DNA of 64,000 nt from Blasia pusilla (Eukaryota > Marchantiophyta > Marchantiopsida > Blasiales), in NCBI GenBank assembly GCA_050084515.1, contig CM114272.1, positions 45,322,001-45,386,000 of the forward strand. The letters run 5' to 3'. The position numbers and the translations under genes were made by a program. The notes under the pieces are model-generated. The model was not told where the DNA came from, made no database searches, and was given only the letters and a program-made list of their open reading frames with translations. This document shows positions 54,140 through 64,000 of this stretch, one piece after another (the stretch's first letter is position 1; each line of letters starts with the position of its first letter).

Positions 54140-55343
54140 TCATGTGTAGTCACCTTTCTTCTTTGAATGTTCATCGCTTCTATTGGCAATGTGGATGGAT
54201 CTTCTCTTCCATACTTTAGATAATGCTACATATAATTGATCATGAGAAAATACATGAGTAGGCAAATAAATGTCAACCTTTTTGTAAAGTTTGACCTTGA
54301 GACTTATTAATAGTCGTAGCAAAAGTTGGTCGAATAGGGAATTGAAACGTGGCTAAACCAAATGGTAAACCAGAATTCGATGCAATCAATGTGATACGTG
54401 GAATAAAAACTCGATCTCCAATATTCTTCACAGTGATAATTTCAGTATCTATGCAATGTCGCATAAATCCAAGAATCACCAATCTTGTTCCGTTTACTTG
54501 TCCATGTGATCCATTCATGTTTCGTAAGAGCATGATTAGTGCACCAATCTTCAAACACGAACAATGCGAAAGAAGTCTAGAAGGCAAGCATGTGTTAAAA
54601 AACTCAGTTAGGTAGATATGACTCATCCCCCCATTCGGAATATAATCAACGCTGAGGTATATATATGCTCCTGTACACAATATGTAATGAATTAGCGAGA
54701 AAATATGATATTAGTACCCAAACTACCAAAAAGCAACGCTCCCATAAGAAAATCTATATTAAAAGAAGTAAAAAGGATTATCTCTCCGAGAATCGAGACA
54801 TAATGTCTATATTTATGTCGAAAACATCTTTATTTCTTAGAGTCAAAATAGTCGATCTCTTAAGAAATTAATGTCATGGAATCGGCTAGGAAAATTGCCA
54901 TAGATTAAATCAATAAGATTATATATCTTGTTACTATTAGTAATAATTTTAAATAGTAACCATATTAAGTCTTCTCCCAAATGAGGGTACAAAGATATAC
55001 AAACCTCTCCCACTTCCAACAACCAATCAGAAAAAACTTGGTGTTCATCACACAAATGACCTTCCAACCTTTGACCTAGTATGCTTGTTTTCAACTTCAT
55101 AACCTTTATGTTAGACCAAAAAGATGACCTCTTTATGTTGGCTTGGATGATTTGTTGGCAATCCCCATGACGAACAACAGGCAAGACTTCACGAAAATCA
55201 CCACCAAATACTATGAATTTTTTGCCTAATGGCATTTGCCATGCATCATCAGAAACAACTCCCATAATATCTTGTAAATTTTGATTCACGGCCTCGAAGG
55301 CATGATGATCAACCATATGTGTTTCGTCCCATATAATGAGCAT
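54140..55343 (-). pseudogene. Helitron PIF1 helicase, copy M (minus strand)
   Basis: Motif II WDETHMVDHHAFEAVN and motif III GGDFREVLPVVRHGDCQQI at 55343-54843, then IPNGGMSHIYLTEFFNT, LIMLLRNMNGSHGQ, NKSQGQTLQ and HDQLYVALSKV at 54680-54140. Frames change between the blocks. Upstream on the same strand the degenerate Walker A region lies at 55713-55492 (LLASVRSARGIAL). Unwinding activity for Helitron transposition, lost here. Confidence 0.85.
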
Positions 55344-55491
55344 CGCATCACGGATTAAGCGTGCTCCATCACTATCAACGAATAACCTACAAACAAAAAG
55401 GGAAGAAAACTAGAAGTTGTAATAATTGGAGTAATTATAATTTATTTGATGTATTAACATAATTGAAGTTAATTAGAAACACTTATGGCAG

Positions 55492-57900
55492 TTACTTGCA
55501 AGTAGAACTTTCATGAAGACTAATGGGAATCTTGAAGCGTGAATGTGCAGTACGTCCTCTGTTTAACAATAGGGCAGCTATACATGATGATGCTGCATGT
55601 AAAGCTATACCTCTTGCACTCCTTACACTTGCAAGGAGGACATTATGTAAAAAAAAAATCCCCATTTCACCTAGACCATCGATGAAAAAAAACTTTTGGA
55701 GATAGTGAAGCATTCAAACATATTTGATCAAGCTCAATATGTATAGCATCCCAAATAATACATTGTCCTTTATTTAGATACGCTTCTCCCAATTAAATCT
55801 CGGCTCAAATAATTCTTTTGTATTGTATGATAGCTCTTGTTCCTCCAATTATGAATTTGAATGAAGGCTTTCAAACTTAGTTTGGGGCATGTCTAAAAAG
55901 TCAGACACTCTCTTTCCTTGATCTTATAAGTAATAATAGACTTCCCAAAATGCAGCATTAATGATAGCATCATCAACGGAAAGATTATGAATTCTTGTGT
56001 TTTGTAATGGAAGAGTTATGAAAAATGTCCAAATCATGGTCAATATGTTGGATTCTTAATATAAGATATTATTAGGAAAAAAAAAAAGGATTGGTAATAA
56101 TAAATTCTTATCTGATGTCGTTCATATGAGATATCTTCTACCAAGGGAACCAAGAATTGACTCCATAATGTAGCAGATTGAACAGACGTGTTATAAGCTA
56201 GAATAATTACAAATAGACGGTGAATAAAGAACCCGTACAAATAATAGAAGCTTCTTCAATTAAAGCAAGAAAATACCTCCCTATCATCCTTAAGAAGTCC
56301 CAATTGGATAACACCCTCCTTGAATGTTGGATATAAAACCCCATGAACAATTCTCAAGCATTTGTATGTAGTTACTCCTCGAACATGATAGAGGAATAAT
56401 TTCAACCAATCGCGTTCTCCTTCACCTATGAAAAGGTGAAGTAAATTAGCTCACATATTACCAGATATAGGCCATGTGTCATAAGGAGAGGGTGCAACAT
56501 ACAAGGAAATGTACACAAACCACTTTTAAGTATTTATCTGGAGGAGTAAGCTATAAGCGGCCAATGGGATCGCCACAACCATTTAGTTTTTTTACCCTAC
56601 AAATCCATCCCTTGTTACTCCAACGATAATATGAAAAAAATCTATATATAGATACTATCAAGAAGTGGAGTCAGATAGATTGGTTGCAAACCATTGGGTT
56701 AGAGTTGTCTCTCTATTTAGTTACAAAACATCTTGAGGAGCGTCAACATCATTGAAGTAGACTATTTGTTGCTTAGAAAGATGAATTGCTAATCCCTTAA
56801 TACTTCGAAGTTCTGCATAAAGACTAAACTTGATTAGACGCTAGCATGCCTTTGAAAAACATATATATCTAGAAAGTGAATATGAACATAATGCGTGAGA
56901 AATAAAATATAATTCATTTGAGAAATCAATATTCAAGTAAGCATAATGAACATGATGGATCACAAATAGAAAAGAATTCATCAGAGTAATCAAGTAGCCG
57001 AATTATACCTCCCATCAAATATGACGTTGTCTCATCAACAACGTCATATGCATTAGATATATCCATATATTTTGACAACTTAAATGACACCACATCAAAC
57101 CCCTTATAAACATATTTGTATAACTACTTGATGGCAAACACACTACTTGTGATTTCCAAATTAATGTGACAATCGAAAATGGTGCATAACATAGGATTGT
57201 ACGGCACGATCCAATGATTATCCAATAAAAGTTCACACTTAATTATCGCCCTTCCATTCTCCCATCTACAAAAACACAGTACCAAATCATGAATACATTG
57301 GCATTATATGCCTTACAATAATTAAGTAAAGCTAAGATAAAAGGATCCTTATCTATGATAGATCAGACAATTAGCAAGAGTAAAATATAACCTTCGATGG
57401 GTAGATTGATCAAGGATTTTTGCTGAAATGAATAATCATATGTAGTACGTGATTTGTTCTTACGACCTAATGTAATAAAAATGTGCACATGCGGCAAACC
57501 TCTTTTTTGGAATTCTACAGCATGGATGCAACCTACAAGTCAATCCAATATCTGCTTCATGATGATAAATCGTAACAACTCCTTATTTTTCTTCTAAAAA
57601 ACCCGCACCACCAAATTTGGTTGGTCCGCAATAAATTGACCGGGTAATAAATTTGTTGTAACCTTCCACTTTGGATTAAATGTCATGGCCAAATAGTAGT
57701 GAGGCTTCCGCAAATGTCTTACAATTTCCATTGCATCTTGATATAATTGATGCATGTGAGGTGGCCCTCCAGTCAAGTAAGAAGGTATTATAATGCGTCT
57801 CCTAAACCTTCAACTATCCATATCCTGTCCATGCGTGGCATCTTTTACACCTTGATATAATTCGGCCCTGGACTCCTTTTGATTGAAGCAAACCCATGAT
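55492..57900 (-). pseudogene. Helitron copy M, Rep and helicase N-terminal part
   Basis: From the 5' side: YQGVKDATHG near 57850, TGGPPHMHQLYQDAMEIVRH and YYLAMTFNPKW at 57776-57594 (Rep region common to plant Helitrons), then LFVIILAYNTSVQSATLWSQ at 56040-56240, then RSARGIAL at 55492-55713 where Walker A is lost. Many stops. Confidence 0.7.
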
Positions 57901-58078
57901 AATTGTTGCATCTCTACAGTGATATAGAGGTCAACCAGTAAGTCGATCAAACTGTCACAAAGAATTGTCATCTTTGCTTGTATCATTTAAAGTCTTAAAA
58001 GATATGGATACCTCTAAGAAAATGGAGATCATGGATGAGACAAACCAATATCTCCATGCAAGGTAAACTTAACAGAAA

Positions 58079-59000
58079 TTGATTCTCTTTTCGATTCTAA
58101 TTAACATGATATACATCAAAATCTATAAAGTAAGTAATCTTGGCATTGTATGTAGGTATATCTCTTCTTTAAAGGCATATTGGCGATTTTTCAAGTTTAA
58201 TTTGCATGTCGAACAACCAAGTGTTATGAGATTGGATGTTCGTCTACTAGAGGCACAAACGATTACCTTTAATGATTTTGACATGCGTGAGGATATTTTA
58301 CAAAGAAATAGGGACACCATCTTAACTCAATGGTTTGTTACTAATCAACTTGATCAACTTTCCTTTATCTTATCATTGGAGTCAAAATAAATGGGTTCGT
58401 AGAATACGAAGAAGAAATGGTTGTGATCATCCTAGTGGATATTTATACCTTACTCATCTAGGTAAACATTATATGTCGTATTGTGCTTATGTAGGCATTA
58501 TTTTAACTTGGGTTGAATTTCTTAGCTTACTTTAGAAATATTCATGTAAGAAAATTAGTGATTTTTTTTATACTAAATGATATAACCAATTACATAAGTT
58601 TCTAAAGGTGATGGAGAACGTCATCGGCTGCGGTTAATTTTTCATCATGTTTGAGGTGCAACTTCCTATGAACGTATGAGAGTTGTACATGGAATTGTAT
58701 ATCCAACTTTTAAGGAAGTAACTATTCAATTGGGACTTCTTGAAGATGATAATAAAGTTTTCTCTTGCTTACAAATATTCAGAGATTCGCACCAGTCCCT
58801 CATTTTGCCTATTATTTGCTATCATTCTAGCTTATAATATACCAGCTAGACCTGTTGCACTATGGAGTCAATTTTTGGCTTCACTTATAAAGGATATATT
58901 ATATGAACGACATGAGGTAAGCAAAAGAATTAGAACATGGTTCATCTTTCTTTGTCTTTTTCTTCTTTCTATTCACGATCATATCTTTGGATTTATTTAA
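58079..59000 (+). pseudogene. Helitron copy P, Rep/helicase linker region (plus strand)
   Basis: Contains EQPSVMRLDVRLLEAQTITF (58200s), WSQNKWVRRIRRRNG, then LFAIILAYNIPARPVALWSQ at 58740-59000, the counterpart of copy M at 56040-56240. The Rep N terminus is absent, so copy P is 5' truncated at about 58050. Confidence 0.7.
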
Positions 59001-59175
59001 GATATATTGGTTGCCCTTTTAGGACACATGAATTCCTAATCTCCTACTTGATGCTTCTATCGTTAACACTACGTTAGTGGAAGTATATTATCATTTGCAA
59101 GATCTTCGGAAGAAATTGTCTGATTTTCTAGACATGCCCTAACCTAACTACGAATCGCCTTATTCACGAACACTT

Positions 59176-60790
59176 TTGGAGGAAAAGACACTCTTATATG
59201 ATCAAAATGATTTATATGAGCAAATTAGAAGTGGAGAGGCATCTTTGAATGATGGAAATCGGATCATTTTGGATGCTATACATGATCAATTGGATAACAT
59301 GACCCATAATATTCTATCTTCTGGAACTTTGTTTTTCAAAGATAGCCTAGATGGAACAAGGAAGACCTTCTTATATAATTTTCTCCTCGCAAGTGTAAGA
59401 AGTAAGGAAGGTATTGCTTTAGCTCTTGCATCATCTAGGATAGCTGCATTACTATTAGATGGAGGACGTACAACACACTCACGCTAGATTCCCATAAATG
59501 TTGATGAAAGCTCCACGTGCAATATGGTTGTTAATAACGACACAACACATTTGCTCTAGAAAGCTACGCTTATTATATGAGATGAGGCACCTATGACTCA
59601 TTGTCATGCATTTGAGGCTGTGAATCGTATCTTACAAGATAGTATGGCAGTGATGTTTGATGACCTCAAAGACATATCATTTGGGGGAAAGCTCATTAAT
59701 TTAAGTGGTGACTTTTGACAGGTTTTACCTATTATTCGTCATGGAGATCATCCTAAAATTATCGAAGCCACTTTAAAAATATCATATTTCTGGTCCCACA
59801 TAAGGGTGATGAAGCTTACTACAAACATGAGAGTTCAAAATTTAGAAGGGCATATGCCTGTTCATCAACAAGCTTTTGCTGACTGGTTATTGGAGGTTGG
59901 AGAGGGTCGTGTGCCATTATACATTTCTTTGAGAGAAGATTTTATCGGATTGCCACATAACATGGTTGTTCATAGCAAGAATGTAAATGACTTATTGATA
60001 TGATATATGGGCATGATCTTCAAAGGTTTAATGACATCACCTTTTTAAGAGATACAACTATTCTCACACCAAGAAATAGAGATGTTGATGACATAAATAC
60101 GGAAGTCATATCTCGATTTTCTAGAGAGTTAATAATTTTTACTCTTAACGAAAATGGCTTCATTTCGTCTACTTATCAAATTTAGACTAAGTTTTTGGGG
60201 AAATATTTTCTAAAAAGTGTGCGTTATGTACAAGAGCATATTTATCTTAGTATTGATTCTATTCCAAATGAGGGAATGAGTTATATCTATCCAACATAGT
60301 TCTTGAATATATATTTACTTTTTGGACTACCTCCATATCATTTTTGTTTGAAGATTGGTGTACCAATTATGTTTTTTTACGGAAGATAAATGGGGCACAA
60401 GGACAGGAAAGTGTCACTTGGTTAACCATTTGAGGATTCATGCAACATATTATTGATGCTGAAATTATTATGGGGAAGAACATCGGAGATCGAATTTTCA
60501 TTCCGTGTATCCCATTAATTGCTTATGACTCAGGGTTGCCTTTTGATTTACGTAGATTCCAATTCCCTATCCGTCCACCTTTTGCCATGACTATTAATAA
60601 GTCACAAGGTCAAACTTTACAAAATGTTGGAATATATTTATCCATGCATGTATTTTCTCATGACAAGTTATATGTGGCATTATTTAAAGTAGGAGAAAGG
60701 AGTTCAATTCATATTATGATTGGTAATGATACACATTCCAATGAAAAAGATAATTACACTCGAAATGTTGTGTGTAAAGAGATGAAATAA
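59176..60790 (+). pseudogene. Helitron PIF1 helicase, copy P (plus strand)
   Basis: Starts EEKTLLYDQNDLYEQI. Walker A region FFKDSLDGTRKTFLYNFLLA lacks the normal GGTGKT. Then IRDEAPMTHCHAFEAVN-like and SGDF text near 59580-59720, NMRVQNLEGHMPVHQQAFAD, RFNDITFLRD, and the C-terminal RRFQFPIRPPFAMTINKSQG with LYVALFKVGERS at 60440-60790. The last block is the best preserved. In-frame stops separate the blocks. Confidence 0.85.
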
Positions 60791-60847
60791 AATCCAATAT
60801 TTTCTTACGATTTTCATAGTAAAAATAATTACCCAAGTTTTTCACTC

Positions 60848-60872
60848 GTGCATCGCACAGACACCTTACTAG
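60848..60872 (+). mobile_element. Helitron 3' terminus of copy P
   Basis: Hairpin GTGC-ATC-GCAC (60848-60858), then CAGACACCTTACTAG with CTAG at 60869-60872 followed by T. Matches the termini at 1363 and 32331. Confidence 0.85.
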
Positions 60873-61140
60873 TATTAGTTATTAGTGGGAAGCCCGTACC
60901 ATGCATGAGAGTGAAGGGACTAATCATAATGCATATCATTTTTTCTTGTTGCTCGTAAAAAAAATAATATTTTCTTGTTGGCCATAAATAGATTATGGCT
61001 GAAAAATTAATAGCAATAAATTATTATTGAAGATAAGAAAATATTTCCACATTTACAAAATAATTATTATTTAACCAGAAATTTTTGTTTGTGTAAACAT
61101 AAAAAAATCACTTTCGTGTGCAAGCACGCGCATATAACTA
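60873..61140 (+). mobile_element. Possible second Helitron, abutting the AKR promoter
   Basis: Directly after the CTAG the sequence TATTAGTTATTAGTGGGA resembles a degenerate Helitron 5' end, and text such as GGGACTAATCAT resembles 1550. A GTGC-AA-GCAC hairpin near 61120 followed by a CTAT may be a decayed 3' end. It stops about 25-60 bp before the aldo-keto reductase start. Confidence 0.4.
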
Positions 61141-61162
61141 TGCTATAACCATCGAATTATGA

Positions 61163-62059
61163 ATGAACGAGCAGCGAAGGAGGGAGGGTGATGCTATGGC
61201 TTTCTCGGGAGCTCCCGTTACCGAACTAGTGCTGAACAACTCTGTAAAAATCCCTCGATTGGGCCTGGGAACGTTCCGGAGCACAGGGAAAGACGTGAAG
61301 GCAGCAGTTTCATGGGCTCTTGAGAGCGGCTACTCTCTGATTGACACCGCGTCGGTGTACAGAAACGAGACGGAAATCGGCGACGTGCTACGAGCTACCG
61401 GGGTACCTCGCGAGAGCATTTTCATCACTAGCAAAGTCTCGCCGTCCGAGCACGGTTACGATTCCGCGCTCAAAGCTGTGGCCGACATTCTGGAGCGGCT
61501 CGATTGCAGCTACTTAGACCTCTGCCTCATACATTGGCCGGGAGTTGCGGGCGTGAATCTGCAGTCGGAGAAAAATAAGGAGCTGCGACAAGAGACGTGG
61601 CGGGCACTGGAGAGGTTGTACATTGAGAAGAAATGTCGGGCTATTGGAGTCAGTAACTATACTGTGAACCATCTAGAGGGACTGCTCGCGAATTGTGCGG
61701 TGAAGCCGATGGTAAATCAGGTGGAGATGCACCCTTATCTGCCTCAGGGTTCTCTCCGAGAGTACTGCGCTCATGAGGACATCCTGGTACAAGCTTACTC
61801 GCCTCTGGGTGTCGGTGATCTATTGGCAGATCCGGTAGTTTGTGCCCTAGCTGCGGTACGAAAGCGCACACCCGCCCAGATTCTTCTTCGCTGGGGCATT
61901 CAGCACGAAGTTGTGGTACTGCCGAAGAGCGTAAAGCGAGACAGAATCAAAGAGAACACTGACATCTTCAACTTTTCCTTGTCGAGCGACGAAATGGCCC
62001 ATCTGGATGGTCTAGGCCGAGATCACCACTACTGCTGGTCCCCGGATGGAGTGGTGTAA
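61163..62059 (+). CDS. Aldo-keto reductase
   Basis: NADPH-dependent carbonyl reductase of the AKR superfamily, soluble. One open exon of 298 codons with no lesion. The catalytic tetrad is visible: Asp61 and Tyr66 in LIDTASVYRN, Lys91 in ITSKVS, His124 in LIHWPG. The cofactor site GVSNY and VVLPKSVKRDRIKEN follow, and the end is HYCWSPDGVV, like AKRs of the HYCWDP type. A second Met at codon 12 (before AFSGAP) is an alternative start and fits the family length better. GTAAGT overlaps the stop region (GTG-GT|GTAAGT at 62052-62061), so an unseen 3' exon cannot be excluded. Substrate not predictable. A Helitron-like piece sits directly upstream. Confidence 0.92.
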   Translation: MNEQRRREGDAMAFSGAPVTELVLNNSVKIPRLGLGTFRSTGKDVKAAVSWALESGYSLIDTASVYRNETEIGDVLRATGVPRESIFITSKVSPSEHGYDSALKAVADILERLDCSYLDLCLIHWPGVAGVNLQSEKNKELRQETWRALERLYIEKKCRAIGVSNYTVNHLEGLLANCAVKPMVNQVEMHPYLPQGSLREYCAHEDILVQAYSPLGVGDLLADPVVCALAAVRKRTPAQILLRWGIQHEVVVLPKSVKRDRIKENTDIFNFSLSSDEMAHLDGLGRDHHYCWSPDGVV

Positions 62060-64000
62060 GTCGTACGGTGGGACCTTCTGGTTCTCTCACGAAGCGCTCT
62101 CTCAGAGCCCAAGAATGATGCAGGGAGAGGGATCGGACCAAGGTGAGGCAATCGAAGTTGGTTCCATCAACCACAGTTTTGAAATTGGGATCCGGACAGA
62201 GTTCTGAAGATCTCTCCTATGATGCCTGTGAAGTGCATTCCCATTGCCTAGGAAACTGACTGTAAGCGGTGAGAACCGCTTGTGGACTTCTCAGCTGTTG
62301 ACATGGTGTAGTAATATGTAGAGGAGTCCATTACAATTTGTGTAGAAAGACAATTTCTGGGCTCGGAAGTTTCGGCCTGGGGATCGGTGACCGAATTTTT
62401 AGCGTGTACACCGTATTACTCTCACAATCTTGCCTTCCGATGGGACGAATAAAGCGTGAGCTTGGACTGAGGAGGATATTTAACTTATGAGCATGAGTCG
62501 TAGAGCATGTCTGAATCTTAGCACTTCGGATGGCTTCTCAAGCTGTAGATTCCATTTCGAGTGGCAATTTACCAGTGTGTATACCCTCTACACTTTGGCA
62601 AGTTTCAGCTGACTACTACCGCCATGCCCTAACACAGAGCAGTCGTGACAAAGCACCTATTTCAAATTCTCAAACCTCCTTTCTCGACTGAGCATACGCA
62701 ATCTGGACTTGCTGATTGAAGTGTGAACAGATAGGAGGGAGAAGGCCGGTATGGATTCTGCTCCTGCGTAAGAGGTTCGATTACCAGAGCCAAGAGTATA
62801 GGAGTCTGTCAGCGAAGCACCCATTAGAAGGTCTTGCAGTGGTTGCAGCTTACGTATCGTACATATCAGTCAATTGAAGGAAGTCCTCGTTACGATTCTT
62901 GACTCTACGTTCCAATTCTTGGGAAGATTTGTCAGATTCTTTGAAAGCGCGAAGTCGATACCGTCAGACTACAGCTTAAGGCGTGGGGCCTCCTATGATC
63001 TCGGTCATCCCCGGGGGCTCACTTCCTCCGTTTTTTCAAGGCGCAGATGTAATCAAAATTCAACTTGTGCGCTCAATTTCAGTAGCTTGGGCTTCACCGG
63101 CTCCTAACAGTCTCGTCATCCGAGGAGAGAGAGGTCCTGGATTGTTTGGACAGGTAGGAAGTGTTCCTGTCGAAGGCATATGACAAAGTACAGTCCTCTT
63201 TTACGACTGGTTGAGAACTGGCAGTGGTCCCATGTTACGCATACCAAATGCTATGGTCTAGGTGCATATACCTCAGCAGATGTCAACCAAATAAGTTTTG
63301 TTTGTTTGTTGTACGGTCGTTGATTGCGCGCAATCCACGGAGACTTCCCTCGCGATATATCATACGATTTCTCATGTACCAGCTATCTCAACCTGACGTC
63401 AATCTTGTCACCCACCACCCGGGTTCGGCAAAAGTGTTAGAGGTAGAATACGGCGTCTCACTTGGGGGCTGTAAAGTCTTTCAAGCTCTTGACCATTTTG
63501 GACGTCCTTCAAGCTCTTGACAATAAAGTAGAGACGTTTCCATTTATGTCAAAGGAATGTTAATAGTGAGAGATTCTGTAACTTGGAGGGCATGCGACTT
63601 AAACACACACAAATGTGTTTTGGATGTTTTGGACGGCCGGTCGTAGGAGGTGAGCGCCCACCTCCGACGGTACCCCGCACCCAAGCACGACACTTGGCCA
63701 TAAACAGAATTATGGCTTTGTACGTCCGAGCCTAAGATTCATGTTTTAGATGCCCTAATAGGGCCACTCAATTCCGGAGTTGGGAGGCCCGGGGGAGTCA
63801 TGGCAACGGCGAATGCCTGTTTGAAGAAACGGCTCCCATTTCTGTAAATGGCGATTTTTAAGGACGCCTGAAGGAGATTTTTGTTCTCTATTGGATAATA
63901 TGAATGTTTCTATTTTTTGTTTTTAAGAAGTTAATATTATTATTATTAAAGTCCACTCGCGTGGATTAAACGGCAATTTCCTCCCTGCCTGTATTTGTTC
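62060..64000. other. Downstream of AKR, nothing identified
   Basis: Several 60-100-codon plus-strand frames (62874-63520) have no recognisable family. A 7-bp hairpin GGAGGTG-AGCGC-CACCTCC-like lies near 63645. No RNA gene seen. Confidence 0.45.

Noticed and set aside
62760-62800. tRNA-like B box (GGTTCGATTACC)
   Set aside because: No A box or cloverleaf stem could be found around it.

Overview
The window looks like nuclear DNA of a land plant. Four ordinary nuclear genes sit as islands in a sea of decayed transposons, and three of them have GT-AG introns. The sterol isomerase, the GAR transformylase with its transit-peptide-like leader, and the Helitron, Ty3/gypsy, Ty1/copia and LINE relics all fit a plant. 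The sterol isomerase differs clearly from the flowering-plant type, so I lean to a seed-free lineage (bryophyte, lycophyte or fern), but the species cannot be fixed from sequence alone.

Layout. 0-1.4 kb: a 94-unit TC microsatellite, a hairpin, an unidentified minus-strand reading frame and a Helitron 3' end joined to what looks like a second Helitron. 4.2-5.4 kb: a solo LTR. 7.7-10.9 kb: a decayed Helitron (Rep then PIF1-type helicase). 13.2-14.45 kb: AT-rich DNA. 14.5-15.4 kb: Ty3/gypsy gag. 17-25.2 kb: diverged LTR copies in opposite orientations enclosing copia gag and a chromovirus chromodomain. 25.2-26.1 kb: gypsy RT/RNase H relic. 27.3-31.3 kb (minus): HYD1/EBP sterol isomerase with a LINE fragment in intron 2. 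32.0-33.2 kb: Helitron helicase relic split by a complete small Helitron. 33.6-36.4 kb: gypsy gag relic, a 5S-rRNA-like control region and a 213-bp direct repeat. 38-40.7 kb (plus): PUR3 GAR transformylase in five exons. 42.7-53.0 kb (minus): a two-domain AAA+ ATPase in about 23 exons. 54.1-60.9 kb: two related Helitrons head to head. 61.2-62.1 kb (plus): an aldo-keto reductase with one open exon.

The four cellular genes act in sterol synthesis, purine synthesis, an unknown AAA+ remodelling task and carbonyl reduction. I see no operon-like relation between them. The strongest structural theme is Helitron activity: three 3' termini share the same GTGC-ATC-GCAC hairpin and CTAG end, several are joined head to tail, and one complete 553-bp copy splits an older helicase gene. 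Exon boundaries were derived by hand from GT-AG sites, reading phase and family resemblance. No search or fold was run. I did not find a system I can call new with confidence.
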